Positions 24,741 to 33,382 of a DNA stretch of 37,597 bases are shown here, piece after piece. Numbering within the stretch: the stretch's first letter is position 1; the number at the start of each line of letters is the position of its first letter. The position numbers and the translations under genes were made by a program. Source of the stretch: Gemmatimonadota bacterium. GTDB lineage: Bacteria > Gemmatimonadota > Gemmatimonadetes > JACCXV01 > JAHWKZ01. Under the pieces are notes generated by a model. It made no database searches. It was not told where the DNA came from and saw nothing but the letters and a program-made list of their open reading frames with translations. Where the stretch lies: the NCBI GenBank assembly GCA_025931135.1, contig JAICNR010000008.1, forward strand, positions 1 through 37,597, written 5' to 3'.

Positions 24741-25324
24741 GTTGTTTCCCCTTCTCCCTCGTAGCGGCAGTTGTGGGATTTGTTTGGGTCGGCACTGGCA
24801 TCGGCCAGGAGATCGATGCTCCGTATCCTGGGGCTGCCCCGCTCGTGGCAGATCAGGAATTCCAGCTGTTTCAAGCGCTGGAGGCGGCTGCATCCGCTGG
24901 GGTCCCGGCCGAGGTCGCACAGGCGAGTTTCTCGCTGAGTACGTTCCTCACCGACTCGGCTCCGGGGAACGTCGCGCATCACCTGGGGACCGGAGCCGCC
25001 GAAACCTTACAGACAAAGGTCGTGAACGCGGACTCGCTGGTCCCCGCCTTCCTTGCCTCCTTGGACGAGGAGCGCCTCGACAGGCTGGCCGAAGCGGTGG
25101 GAAGCGATCTGGCCGGCATCGTCTACCGCGACTCGCTCCTCGCGCGTCTGTCCGAGACGAGCTCCGAGGAGGTCGAGTACCACTTCGTAGCCCATGAGCA
25201 CCCGGACGGGAGCCTCACTTATTACGAGGTTCACCGCCCCTTCCTGGACATCGGGACCCTGCGGTGGCTCGATGGGACACGCATCCGGATGATCCGGCTA
25301 TTCCCGAGCGGACAGAAACCCTGA
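24737..25324 (+). CDS. Secreted protein of unknown function
   Basis: A 195-residue protein beginning MSCFPFSLVAAVVGFVWVGT, a signal peptide or membrane anchor, with cleavage perhaps near GIG-Q. The body is acidic with amphipathic helices (EFQLFQALEAAASAGVPAEV, LVPAFLASLDEERLDRLAEA) and ends in a short beta part (VEYHFVAHEHPDGSLTYYEV, TRIRMIRLFPSGQKP). I do not recognise a family. The ATG at 24737 overlaps the glyS stop (ATGA), which decides the start against 24713. Base and codon use look like the neighbours. It closes the five-gene overlapping chain beginning with the amidase. Confidence 0.55.
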   Translation: MSCFPFSLVAAVVGFVWVGTGIGQEIDAPYPGAAPLVADQEFQLFQALEAAASAGVPAEVAQASFSLSTFLTDSAPGNVAHHLGTGAAETLQTKVVNADSLVPAFLASLDEERLDRLAEAVGSDLAGIVYRDSLLARLSETSSEEVEYHFVAHEHPDGSLTYYEVHRPFLDIGTLRWLDGTRIRMIRLFPSGQKP

Positions 25325-25366
25325 GACCGAGCAACCATCGCGCTGGGTCGGACAGAGGAGGCAGAA

Positions 25367-25708
25367 GTGACCGAACTCACCAAGAAGCATTGTCAGGCTT
25401 GCTCGGGCGACACCCCGGCGCTCAAGGCCGAGGAGGTATTCCGGCTGCATCAGCAGATCCCCGACTGGGATGTCACGTCGGGGAGGAAGCTCGTGAAGCG
25501 GTTCGAGTTCGGAGAATTCATGGAGGCAGTGGATTTTGTGAATCGGGTGGCCGCTCTGGCCGAAGAAGAGGGACATCACCCGAACATCACGATCGACTAT
25601 CGCCGCGTGACGTTCACGATCTGGACCCACGCCATCGACGACCTGTCCGAGAGCGACTTCATCCTGGCCGCGAAGATCGACGAGCTGTACGGGTCAGGGA
25701 GCGCCTAA
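25367..25708 (+). CDS. phhB: 4a-hydroxytetrahydrobiopterin dehydratase
   Basis: A 113-residue pterin-4a-carbinolamine dehydratase family protein. The catalytic signature EEEGHHPNITIDYRRVTFTI, with the His-His-Pro motif, is followed by WTHAIDDLSESDFILAAKID, which matches the family ending T-H-x(4)-L-x(2)-D-x(2)-L-A. It dehydrates 4a-hydroxytetrahydrobiopterin and so regenerates the cofactor of phenylalanine hydroxylase. In many bacteria it is a standalone gene with a possible link to molybdopterin enzymes. The GTG start at 25367 has GAGGAGG closely upstream. It is 42 bases after the unknown gene and convergent with the MscS gene. No phenylalanine hydroxylase is in the window. Confidence 0.93.
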   Translation: MTELTKKHCQACSGDTPALKAEEVFRLHQQIPDWDVTSGRKLVKRFEFGEFMEAVDFVNRVAALAEEEGHHPNITIDYRRVTFTIWTHAIDDLSESDFILAAKIDELYGSGSA

Positions 25709-25729
25709 CCGCGCGATCGCCCGAGTCGA

Positions 25730-26683
25730 CTAGCTCTCGGGCTTCTCCCCATCCGGCCGCTCGTCTCCCGCCCGCGGCCTCTCGCCGAACCGATGCACGT
25801 CGATTTCGGTGCGGTACGTGCGGCTGGTCGGATAGGCGAGCTCGATCTCGGGCTCCGTCCGGAGGCGCAGCAGGACGCGCCGGCTGATCGCGTCGCGGTT
25901 ACCGCGCCGCTGCCGCACATGGGTGAGGTAGCGGAGCCGCAAATGAACTCCGCTGGCACCGACTGAGGTGTAGACGATCGGCGAGGTCACGCCGTAGCGG
26001 AAAGCATAATCGCTCTCGAGTCGCCGAAAGCCCGCCTCTACCTCGTGGCGGTGGGGCTCGAACAGCTCCAGGCCTACCTGCTGGATAATCTCCCGCGCTT
26101 TCTCCCAATCGCTCTCGAACGTGACGATGAATTCGATCTCATCCCAGACGAACGGGCTGGAGCTTGTGAAGTGGAAGACCGGGTCTGTCAGGATCTTGAA
26201 GTTCGGCACTGTCACCAGGCGACCGCTGGACTGGTCGCCCGACTCTTCACCCCGGACCTCGACGAGCGTGATCTTGAAGACCCCGATGTCGATAACGTCG
26301 CCACGAACGCCCGACACTTCGATCCGGCTGCCGAGCGTGATGTTGCGCTGGCCCACGATGTAGAACCATGCCAGGAAGGCGGCAAGGTACTCGCGCAGTG
26401 CGATCGCCAGACCCGCGCCGATGAACCCCAGCAGCGTTCCGATCCCGCGCAGCCGCTCGAAGAACACGATGGCCAACGCGAGGAGGACGATCCCGGCCAC
26501 GGTGTACGCGACACGCTTCCGGTATCGGAGTCGCTTCTCCGGATCCGCCACGTGTCCGCGGATCTGCCGGTCGACGATGCGATAAAGGAGGTACGCCGCT
26601 GTGATTGCGACGAGGACGACGATCAGGCGCCAGGGAAGGCCATGAGCCCAATCGGGCAGCTGGTCGAGGAATCGCGCTTGCAC
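25730..26683 (-). CDS. MscS family mechanosensitive channel
   Basis: A 317-residue inner-membrane protein with two N-terminal helices (WRLIVVLVAITAAYLLYRI and VAYTVAGIVLLALAIVFF). The pore helix LRGIGTLLGFIGAGLAIALREYLAAFLAWF is next (quoted in part: the Gly/Ala-rich face GFIGAGLAIALR fits the MscS TM3), followed by the beta domain ITLGSRIEVSGVRGDVIDIG and the soluble C-terminal vestibule with VTVPNFKILTDP. Such channels open under membrane tension and release osmolytes. Start GTG at 26683. Only 28 bases follow the GWxTD gene upstream on the same strand, so they are probably cotranscribed. Confidence 0.88.
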   Translation of the reverse strand: MQARFLDQLPDWAHGLPWRLIVVLVAITAAYLLYRIVDRQIRGHVADPEKRLRYRKRVAYTVAGIVLLALAIVFFERLRGIGTLLGFIGAGLAIALREYLAAFLAWFYIVGQRNITLGSRIEVSGVRGDVIDIGVFKITLVEVRGEESGDQSSGRLVTVPNFKILTDPVFHFTSSSPFVWDEIEFIVTFESDWEKAREIIQQVGLELFEPHRHEVEAGFRRLESDYAFRYGVTSPIVYTSVGASGVHLRLRYLTHVRQRRGNRDAISRRVLLRLRTEPEIELAYPTSRTYRTEIDVHRFGERPRAGDERPDGEKPES

Positions 26684-26711
26684 CCGCGGCCGTGCGGTCG
26701 ATCGCCGGAAG

Positions 26712-28133
26712 CTAGTCGAACGCCGGGGCGAGGAGCGGACACTCGTCCGCGCGATCCCGCAGGAACTGGAGCTTTCTGCGCTCGATCCGGCTCAGCTCGC
26801 TCTGGTACTCCCCGACGTTGTCGAGCTCGTAGTTGTTGAACCCGATCCGGTCGACGAACCGGATCTCTACGTTGTAGCTGTAATAGCGCCAGATTTCGAA
26901 CGGGACCGGGCCGGCAGGCATCGGCCGCTCGATGATGTCGTCGGGGGGGCCGAGCGTGATGAATACCCGACCGCGATCGCTCAGGTATCCGGGCCGCATG
27001 GCGCTGTGCCAGGTCCGGTTCGCGGTTTCGACGCGCTGGAAATAGCTGACCAGTGCCTCGTTCGTGGCGGTGGTTCCGACTGGATCGCGGATCTTCCAGA
27101 AGCAGCCCCATGCATCGAGCCGAGCCACCGGGTCTACGATCTCCTCTAGGATCTCCATCTCGTCCTCGGTGGCCTCGTAGCGGATCAGACGCAGCGCGTC
27201 CTTCCAGTTTTCCGCGATCCAGGCGCTCGACCCCGCGATCATGACCGGTGTCGATTCGCTGGCCAGCACATTTCCGCCGCTGTCGGTGAGCTCGAGCACG
27301 AGCTCGAACTCGCCGAATTGTGCGGCGGGGTTCTCGAGCGAGCCAAACGCTTCGAGAGTGCCAGCGGAATCGGGCGTCAGGTCGCCGGTCCAGGCGGGAC
27401 CGACCGGTGTCTCACTCTCGCCTGCTGGGAAGAGGCTCACGCGCATCGTGTAAGGCGCATCCGCGAGCGGAACCCCCGAGGCCTCGGCCAGAAAATCGAT
27501 GCGTTCGGGCGTAGTCGGGTAGTAATGGGAAGGATGGACGACGTACTCGGTGCCCTGATTGGCCGGACGATAGAGGCGCAAGAGGACGGGCTCCGAGAGG
27601 GCCAGCTGCGCACGTGGAAGTGAAGGCACGTCGAGAGCCCCGGACACACGGCTGCCGTGATCGGCGTTGCGATCGCGGACCGTGAGGGACAGCTCATACT
27701 CCCCGGGGGCGAGCGTGAGATCGGTCTGGAAGACGATCGTCTCTCCGGTGAGAAGGGTCTCGTCGAAGCTCTCCACGCTCACGCTCTGCTGCCAGGACTT
27801 CTCTACCGGTTCCGCGCCGCCGTCCGGCTCGACCGAGGCGGTGACCCCGTACGCGGCCTCCCATCGCCCGTCGTTCGTACGCCTGAACTGGAGAGAGCTG
27901 TTCGAAAGCGAGATCCCCACGAGCGCACGAGTCGAATCCGCCGGTCCAGGGAGGTACCAGACGTCCGCGACGAAGTGCACGTCGCCCGTGGCCTGCATGA
28001 GGTCGTGCGCTTCGTAGAAGCTGCGATTCGAGAAGATATCGGCGATGTCGACGTCTTGGGCCGCGATCGGAGAGACTGCGGCGCATAGCGAAACGCCCGC
28101 GAATGCGCAGGCGAGGACGAGGCGTGCGGACAT
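26712..28133 (-). CDS. GWxTD domain-containing secreted protein
   Basis: A 473-residue protein with signal peptide (cleavage near IAA-Q). The N-terminal beta-sandwich half (VWYLPGPADSTRALVGISLS, DLTLAPGEYELSLTVRDRNA) is followed by a C-terminal GWxTD-type domain: EILEEIVDPVARLDAWGCFW, KIRDPVGTTATNEA, then the core GYLSDRGRVFITLGPPDDII. The name motif G-W-x-T-D is here G-Y-L-S-D, a conservative variant. The family occurs in Acidobacteriota, Gemmatimonadota and related phyla and has unknown function. The ATG at 28133 has AAGGAG six bases further upstream. Divergent from the second MltD gene across 137 bases that contain a long inverted repeat. Confidence 0.8.
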   Translation of the reverse strand: MSARLVLACAFAGVSLCAAVSPIAAQDVDIADIFSNRSFYEAHDLMQATGDVHFVADVWYLPGPADSTRALVGISLSNSSLQFRRTNDGRWEAAYGVTASVEPDGGAEPVEKSWQQSVSVESFDETLLTGETIVFQTDLTLAPGEYELSLTVRDRNADHGSRVSGALDVPSLPRAQLALSEPVLLRLYRPANQGTEYVVHPSHYYPTTPERIDFLAEASGVPLADAPYTMRVSLFPAGESETPVGPAWTGDLTPDSAGTLEAFGSLENPAAQFGEFELVLELTDSGGNVLASESTPVMIAGSSAWIAENWKDALRLIRYEATEDEMEILEEIVDPVARLDAWGCFWKIRDPVGTTATNEALVSYFQRVETANRTWHSAMRPGYLSDRGRVFITLGPPDDIIERPMPAGPVPFEIWRYYSYNVEIRFVDRIGFNNYELDNVGEYQSELSRIERRKLQFLRDRADECPLLAPAFD

Positions 28134-28153
28134 GGATGCTCCTTCTGGAACCT

Positions 28154-28209
28154 GGGGACCGGCGCGGCGTATGAAAACGCCTCGACCGCCGCGGACCCCC
28201 ATGGTCCCC
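28154..28209. promoter_or_regulatory. Nested inverted repeat in divergent promoter region
   Basis: GGGGACC (28154-28160) pairs with GGTCCCC (28203-28209) and encloses CGCGGCG (28163-28169) / CGCCGCG (28187-28193). A -10-like TAGAAT lies at 28222-28227, 43 bases before the mltD2 start, without a clear -35. The dyad could be an operator or a leader hairpin for the GWxTD gene. Confidence 0.35.
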
Positions 28210-28270
28210 GGCGACACTTCCTAGAATACACGCGATTCGGGGCGTTGGTTGCATCGAGGATGAGGAAACT

Positions 28271-29755
28271 GTGACATTGGTGCGGATGATCCGTCCGTTC
28301 ACGATGGCGACCGCCACGGTCCTGCTGGCGGCCTGCGCAGCGCAGAAGCCCCCCGTCTCATCCTATGGCCCGCCGCCGCGCGTCACGGAGCCGACTCCCA
28401 CTGCTTCGGAGGAGTTCGCGCTGATCGTCGGGGACGAGCTGACCGAGCAGGAGCAGCAGGATCTTGCCACCATCCGCGCAACGACGTACACGCCGCCCCC
28501 CGACGCGAGCCCGCCACAGCTGGACGCGGGCCTAACGGAGCTGCTGGCGCAGGAAGGCGCGGTCCTGATCCACGAGAAGGTCGGGTACGACATTCCGATC
28601 GTCCTGAACGACCGGGTGGAATGGTGGATCGATTACTTCACGACGCGCATCCCCGATTCCTTCCGGCGCTATCTGATCCGCTCGGGTGCCTGGATGCCCT
28701 ACCTCAAGGCGCAGCTCCGCGAGGCGGGGCTGCCCGAGGACATGGCCTACCTGGCGCTCATCGAAAGCGGGTTCTCCACTCAGGCCGTGAGTCACGCGGG
28801 CGCGGTGGGGCCGTGGCAGTTCATGCCCTACACTGGAAGGGAGTACGGGCTGCGGATCGACCGCTGGGTGGACGAGCGGCGGGACTATGTGAAGGCGACC
28901 CAGGCGGCGATCGCCTACCTCAGCGATCTGCACGCGATGCTCGGCTCGTGGTACCTGGCTGCGGCCGGCTACAACGGCGGACAGGGCCGCGTCGGGCGCG
29001 CGATGATGCGCGACAACACGATCAACTTCTGGGAGCTGACCGGGATTCACGACGAAACGAAGAACTACGTGCCGAAGCTGATCGCGGCCACGCTGATCGC
29101 GAAGGAGCCCGAGCTCTACGGCTTCTACGCGGTTCCGTACCTCGAGCCGGTGGAGTGGGAGACCATCACGGTTCCGACGAGCACGGACCTGGGTGTCATC
29201 GCCCGCGCGGCGGAGGTCCCCGTCGAGACGGTCCGCGCCATGAATCCGCATCTCCTTCGGGGACGGACGCCCCCGGGTGAGTCGAATTTTCCCGTCCATA
29301 TCCCGAGCGAGAGCGTGCAGACCTTCACAGAGAACTACTACCGCGTGCCGCCGGCGGAGCGGATCCAGCTGCCCGCCGAGCACCCGGTGCGGAGCGGCGA
29401 GACGATCACCGGGATCGCCCTCGCGTACGGCATCGACGCGCGCGAGTTGCTCGCGGAGAACGATCTCCGGAGCCCGGATGAGCTCGAGGTCGGGATGGTC
29501 CTTCGGCTCCCGGGAGTGGAGCCGGGCGAGCCGGTCGCCACCTCGCCGGGCGGGACCACCGGGACGACTGCGCCCGCCACGCTGGCGCCCGAGCGAGAGG
29601 TGGAGACCGGGGCCCCGAGGACCCACCGCGTCCGGCGCGGCGAGACCCTGGCGGGGATCTCCCGCGCGTACGGGGTGTCGATCGCCGATCTGCGGCAGAT
29701 GAACGGGATTCGGGGGGACAGGATCCTGGTCGGCCAGACCCTCCGCATCCCGTAG
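28271..29755 (+). CDS. MltD-type lytic transglycosylase lipoprotein, two LysM
   Basis: A 494-residue lipoprotein: lipobox V-L-L-A-A-C22 after a basic start, then a Pro-rich linker. The SLT domain has E165 in YLALIESGFST as catalytic acid, followed by AGAVGPWQFMPYTGREYGL and YLAAAGYNGGQGRVGRAM. One partial and two clear LysM motifs follow (HPVRSGETITGIALAYGIDA and HRVRRGETLAGISRAYGVSI). It is a periplasm-facing, membrane-anchored peptidoglycan lyase producing anhydromuropeptides, a paralogue of the LysM protein at 14746. GTG at 28271 has GAGG five bases upstream. The stop TAG at 29753-29755 abuts a long palindromic element. Confidence 0.9.
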   Translation: MTLVRMIRPFTMATATVLLAACAAQKPPVSSYGPPPRVTEPTPTASEEFALIVGDELTEQEQQDLATIRATTYTPPPDASPPQLDAGLTELLAQEGAVLIHEKVGYDIPIVLNDRVEWWIDYFTTRIPDSFRRYLIRSGAWMPYLKAQLREAGLPEDMAYLALIESGFSTQAVSHAGAVGPWQFMPYTGREYGLRIDRWVDERRDYVKATQAAIAYLSDLHAMLGSWYLAAAGYNGGQGRVGRAMMRDNTINFWELTGIHDETKNYVPKLIAATLIAKEPELYGFYAVPYLEPVEWETITVPTSTDLGVIARAAEVPVETVRAMNPHLLRGRTPPGESNFPVHIPSESVQTFTENYYRVPPAERIQLPAEHPVRSGETITGIALAYGIDARELLAENDLRSPDELEVGMVLRLPGVEPGEPVATSPGGTTGTTAPATLAPEREVETGAPRTHRVRRGETLAGISRAYGVSIADLRQMNGIRGDRILVGQTLRIP

Positions 29756-29873
29756 GAGCGTTGAGAATGGCCAATCTCTTCGTTGCGCTTCCTCGGGCTT
29801 CCTGCGGCGGGCGATCAGCCCGCCTCGGAAGCCCTGCGTCGCGCGCCTCGACCTTGGCCATTCTGAACGCTCC
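29755..29873. repeat. Palindromic element A (about 119 nt)
   Basis: An almost symmetrical element starting at the mltD2 stop. Outer arms GAGCGTTGAGAATGGCCAA (29756-29774) and its complement (29854-29872) pair at 18 of 19 positions. The one mismatch is G29763 with G29865. The inner hairpin is GGGCTTCC (29795-29802) / GGAAGCCC (29827-29834), an asymmetrical TGC/TC internal loop, then GGCGGGC (29806-29812) / GCCCGCC (29818-29824) with loop GATCA. It shares layout, spacing, orientation and the same G-G mismatch with element B (33717-33837). It may also end mltD2 transcription. Confidence 0.85.
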
Positions 29874-29908
29874 TCCCTCGAGTGACCTCTTGTTTCATCC
29901 CGACCCGC

Positions 29909-29924
29909 GCCGTCGCTAGACGGC
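29909..29924. other. Small hairpin upstream of moeA
   Basis: GCCGTC-GCTA-GACGGC is a perfect 6-bp stem with a 4-base loop, 29 bases before the moeA start and just upstream of its G-rich ribosome binding site. No molybdenum-cofactor riboswitch fold is recognised. Confidence 0.35.
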
Positions 29925-29952
29925 TCACGGGGGTAGGGGTAGGTTGGCGGTG

Positions 29953-31221
29953 ATGCCGCTCACCACCGCACCTCCCCTGCCGGTCCACGAAGCCCAGCGG
30001 AAGATCCTCGATCGCGTCCGGCCCCTCGGCTCCGAACGCGTCCCGCTGACGGCCGCGCTGGGGCGGGTCACGGCGGAGGACGTCCACGCCGCGCTCGAGC
30101 TGCCCCCCTGGGACAACTCCGCCATGGACGGATACGCCGTCCGGGCCGCCGACGTGGCGCCCGGTGTGGAGGTCGAGGTCATCCTGGACCTCCCGGCCGG
30201 ATCCGCCTCGGGTCAGCACCTGCCGCCGGGAGCAGCGGCCCGGATCATGACGGGCGCGCCATTGCCCGTCGGGGCCGATGCGGTCGTGCCGGTCGAGGAG
30301 ACCGCGGGTCCTCAAGGGGAGGGGCGGTTCGCCGAGCCAGGCGAGCGTGTTCGCTTCGAGGTGCGGCCCGAGGTCGGCGATCACATCCGGCGGCGGGGCG
30401 AGGACGTGCGCAAGGGGGAGGTCGTGCTGCGCGTGGGCGACGTCCTCGGCCCGGCGCGGATCGCGCTCGCCGCCACCGCGGGGTGTCCTGTCCTACCCGT
30501 GGTCCGACGACCGCGGGTCGCGATCGTATCGACCGGCGACGAGCTCGTGGACCTCGACCGAGCGGGCGCTCCGGACCGGATCGTGAACGGGAACGCATAC
30601 GGGCTCGCTGCTCAGGTGGCCGAGGCGGGCGGCGTGCCGCGCGTCCTCCCGATCGCACGCGACGAGCCGCGAGCCATCCGCGCGGCCGTCCGCTTCGCGC
30701 TCGAGGACGACGCGGTCGTCACGATCGGCGGAGTCTCCGTGGGCGCGAAGGACCTCGTGCGCGAGGCGCTCGAGGAGGCGGGCGTCGAGCTCGTCTTCTG
30801 GCGGGCCGCGGTCCGGCCGGGCGGGCCGGTCGCGTTCGGCATCTCCGGTGACGGCAGACCCGTATTCGGTCTCCCCGGGAATCCCGTCAGCGCCCACGTG
30901 ACGTTCGAGCTCTTCGCGCGGCCCGCCCTCCTCGTGATGGGCGGACGGCGCCGACCCTTCCGGCGGCCGCTCCGGGCGACGCTCGCCGCGCCCGTTTCCA
31001 CCCGGCCGGAGAAGGCGACGTACCTGCGAGTCCGGCTGGAGCCGGACGAGAACGGATGGCGCGCGATACCGACGGGAGCGCAAGGCTCCGCGATCCTCTC
31101 GGGGCTCGCCTCCGCGGACGGCCTCGCGGTCGTCCCGATCGGGGTTTCGGACCTCCCGGCCGGCGCGGAGCTCGACGTCCTGCCGCTGGACGGGCGAACG
31201 CTCGAGGGAGGAGACCCGTGA
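29953..31221 (+). CDS. moeA: Molybdopterin molybdenumtransferase
   Basis: A 422-residue MoeA protein, which inserts molybdate into adenylylated molybdopterin in the last step of molybdenum cofactor synthesis. All landmarks are seen: PPWDNSAMDGYAVRAADV, ARIMTGAPLPVGADAVVPVE, VGDHIRRRGEDVRKG, RVAIVSTGDELVDLD, TIGGVSVGAKDLV and the C-terminal VFGLPGNPVSAHVTFELF. Length is normal. Start ATG 29953 was preferred over TTG 29944 and GTG 29950. A G-rich stretch at 29934-29942 serves as ribosome binding site. The stop overlaps the GTG of the DHH gene. No other Mo-cofactor gene is in the window. Confidence 0.95.
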   Translation: MPLTTAPPLPVHEAQRKILDRVRPLGSERVPLTAALGRVTAEDVHAALELPPWDNSAMDGYAVRAADVAPGVEVEVILDLPAGSASGQHLPPGAAARIMTGAPLPVGADAVVPVEETAGPQGEGRFAEPGERVRFEVRPEVGDHIRRRGEDVRKGEVVLRVGDVLGPARIALAATAGCPVLPVVRRPRVAIVSTGDELVDLDRAGAPDRIVNGNAYGLAAQVAEAGGVPRVLPIARDEPRAIRAAVRFALEDDAVVTIGGVSVGAKDLVREALEEAGVELVFWRAAVRPGGPVAFGISGDGRPVFGLPGNPVSAHVTFELFARPALLVMGGRRRPFRRPLRATLAAPVSTRPEKATYLRVRLEPDENGWRAIPTGAQGSAILSGLASADGLAVVPIGVSDLPAGAELDVLPLDGRTLEGGDP

Positions 31222-32228
31222 GCGGCGACCTGCGAAAGGCGAGCAAGGCGGCTCTCGACCTATTCCGCTGGGCAGAGCGGATCGTGATCACGACCCACGT
31301 GCAACCCGACGGAGACGGGATCGGCTCCGAAGTGGCCCTCGCGCATTGGCTGCGCGATCAGGGGAAGATCGTCGACATCTTGAACCCGCACTCGGCTCCG
31401 CGCCGGTTCCGGTTCCTCGAGATCGACATCCCGGCGCCGGGGTTCGAGCCGGCATCGGCCGAGCGGCTGCTGGGGGCCGCCGACCTGCTCGCGGTCCTCG
31501 ACATCTCGGTGCCCGCACGGCTCGGACCCCTCGAGACGCACGCGCGAGCGTACGGAGGCGAGATCGTCGTCATCGATCACCATCTTGGCCCGACCGGTTT
31601 CCGCGGAGTCGACGTGCGGGACACGAGCGCGGCCGCGACGGGCGAGCTGCTTCACACGCTCCTGGTCGAGTGGGGCGCCGAGGTGACGCCTCCCATGGCG
31701 GCCGCACTCTACGCCGCCATCGCCTACGACACCGGCGGTTTCCGCTACTCGAACACGACGGCGCGGACGCATCGCGCGGCTGCGGCGTTGATCGACGCCG
31801 GCGCGGAGGTCCACGAAATCAACCAGCGGGTTTTCGAGTCGGTCTCTCCCACGCGCGCCCGGCTCCTGTCGCGCGTTTTCGGGGAGTTTCATCTCGAGGA
31901 GGACGGCCGGCTGGCGTGGATTGCGCTCTCCAGCGATCTCATGGAGGAGGCCGGCGCGGAGGCCGAAGATGTCGAGGGCGTGGTGGAGGCGCTTCGGTCG
32001 CTCGAGCACGTCGAGATGGCCATCCTGTTCAAGGAGATCGACAAGGGGGCTACCAAGGTGTCGTTCCGCTCCGCGGGTGAAGTCGACGTGAGCCGGCTCG
32101 CGGGCCGGTTCGGCGGCGGGGGTCACAAAAACGCCGCGGGAGCCTTCCTCAAGCGGCCGCTCGCGATCGTCGTCGAGGACGTGCTCGCCGCGGCGCGGGA
32201 ATCGTTCGCGGTCGAGCGGGTCGGCTGA
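31218..32228 (+). CDS. DHH/DHHA1 phosphoesterase (NrnA-like nanoRNase)
   Basis: A 336-residue bifunctional oligoribonuclease/pAp-phosphatase family protein. The first DHH motif is [20 protein letters not shown], with the D-x-D-x-x-G-S metal ligands. The DHH motif itself is [12 protein letters not shown], the [14 protein letters not shown] segment holds part of the active site, and the DHHA1 signature [15 protein letters not shown] is near the end. It degrades 2-5 nt RNAs (or pApA) to mononucleotides, and may handle c-di-AMP/c-di-GMP breakdown products. GTG at 31218 overlaps the moeA stop and has GAGGGAGGAG just upstream. It is the second gene of a four-gene block bracketed by palindromic elements. 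Confidence 0.9.
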   Translation: MSGDLRKASKAALDLFRWAERIVITTHVQPDGDGIGSEVALAHWLRDQGKIVDILNPHSAPRRFRFLEIDIPAPGFEPASAERLLGAADLLAVLDISVPARLGPLETHARAYGGEIVVIDHHLGPTGFRGVDVRDTSAAATGELLHTLLVEWGAEVTPPMAAALYAAIAYDTGGFRYSNTTARTHRAAAALIDAGAEVHEINQRVFESVSPTRARLLSRVFGEFHLEEDGRLAWIALSSDLMEEAGAEAEDVEGVVEALRSLEHVEMAILFKEIDKGATKVSFRSAGEVDVSRLAGRFGGGGHKNAAGAFLKRPLAIVVEDVLAAARESFAVERVG

Positions 32229-32257
32229 GGCCGTCCGGTTCCGCAGGGAGGAGCACG

Positions 32258-33382
32258 ATGAGCAAGAAGCGCTGGCTCTCCGGACCGTCTATCCGGCCAG
32301 ATCCCATCACCGCGGGCATGACGGCTGCGGACCTCGTGGACACCGCGTATCTCGCGTACAACGGAGGCCGCCTTCGCGAGGCCTGCGAGCTGTATACGCA
32401 GAAGATGCTGGCCGACGACGCGCTGGTGGGAATGTCGCTGACCGGCGCTTTGACGCCGGCCGGGATCGGGATGACGTGCCTGATCCCGCTGGTCGAGGCG
32501 GGGTTCGTGGATTGGATCGTGTCGACGGGAGCGAACCTCTATCACGACACACACTTCGGGATCGGCCTCGAGATGCACCGCGGCCGGCCTCACCTCGACG
32601 ATACGGTGTTGCGCGAGGCGGGCGTGGTGCGGATCTACGACATCCTGTTCGACTACGAGGTCCTGCTCAAGACGGACGCGTTCTTCCGCCGGATCATGAC
32701 CGCTTCGGAGTTTCAGAAGGAGATGGGAACGGCGGAGTTCCACTGGCTCTGCGGCAAATACGTCGCCGAGCGGGAGGTTGCACTCGGCCGACGAGGCACG
32801 TCGGTCCTGGCCGCCGCGTACCGTATGGGCGTCCCCGTGTACACGTCATCGCCGGGGGACTCCTCGATCGGGATGAACGTGGCGGAGCTCGAGCTCCGCG
32901 GGAACAAGCTGCGGATCGACCCTGCGCGCGACGTGAACGAGACCGCCGCCATCGTCTGGGACGCGAAGAGCGGAGGGGGCAAGAGCGGAGTCCTGATCCT
33001 GGGTGGGGGGTCGCCGAAGAACTTCGTGCTCCAGACGGAGCCCCAGATCCAGGAAGTGCTGGGCCTCGAGGAAGCCGGGCACGACTACTACCTGCAGATC
33101 ACCGACGCTCGTCCGGACACCGGCGGGCTCTCGGGCGCCACGCCTGGGGAGGCGGTGTCGTGGGGCAAGGTCGATCCGGAGAAGCTGCCCGACGCGGTCG
33201 TCTGCTACGCCGACACGACGATCGCGCTGCCGCTCCTGACAGCCTACGCGCTCGACCGGCACCCGCCGCGCGAGCCGCGCAGGCTGTTCGACCGCCGGGC
33301 GGACATGTACGACCGACTCGTCGCGGCGTACCGCGAGACGGCCGGGTCGCGCGAGCCCGGCGAGATCGTGGACGCCGGATGA
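32258..33382 (+). CDS. Deoxyhypusine synthase-like protein
   Basis: A 374-residue member of the deoxyhypusine synthase family. The catalytic lysine that forms the enzyme-aminobutyl intermediate is kept as K304 in [12 protein letters not shown]. The NAD-binding parts [36 protein letters not shown] and the final [16 protein letters not shown] match the family well. True deoxyhypusine synthases modify eIF5A, which bacteria lack. Bacterial homologues make homospermidine (SpeY-type) or are uncharacterised. AGGGAGGAG upstream supports ATG 32258, 29 bases after the DHH gene. The stop overlaps the HIRAN ATG. A polyamine-modifying role is the best inference. Confidence 0.88.
   Translation: MSKKRWLSGPSIRPDPITAGMTAADLVDTAYLAYNGGRLREACELYTQKMLADDALVGMSLTGALTPAGIGMTCLIPLVEAGFVDWIVSTGANLYHDTHFGIGLEMHRGRPHLDDTVLREAGVVRIYDILFDYEVLLKTDAFFRRIMTASEFQKEMGTAEFHWLCGKYVAEREVALGRRGTSVLAAAYRMGVPVYTSSPGDSSIGMNVAELELRGNKLRIDPARDVNETAAIVWDAKSGGGKSGVLILGGGSPKNFVLQTEPQIQEVLGLEEAGHDYYLQITDARPDTGGLSGATPGEAVSWGKVDPEKLPDAVVCYADTTIALPLLTAYALDRHPPREPRRLFDRRADMYDRLVAAYRETAGSREPGEIVDAG

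Noticed and set aside
29874-29952. Molybdenum-cofactor riboswitch before moeA
   Set aside because: Only a 6-bp hairpin is present in under 80 bases; too short and unlike the known fold.
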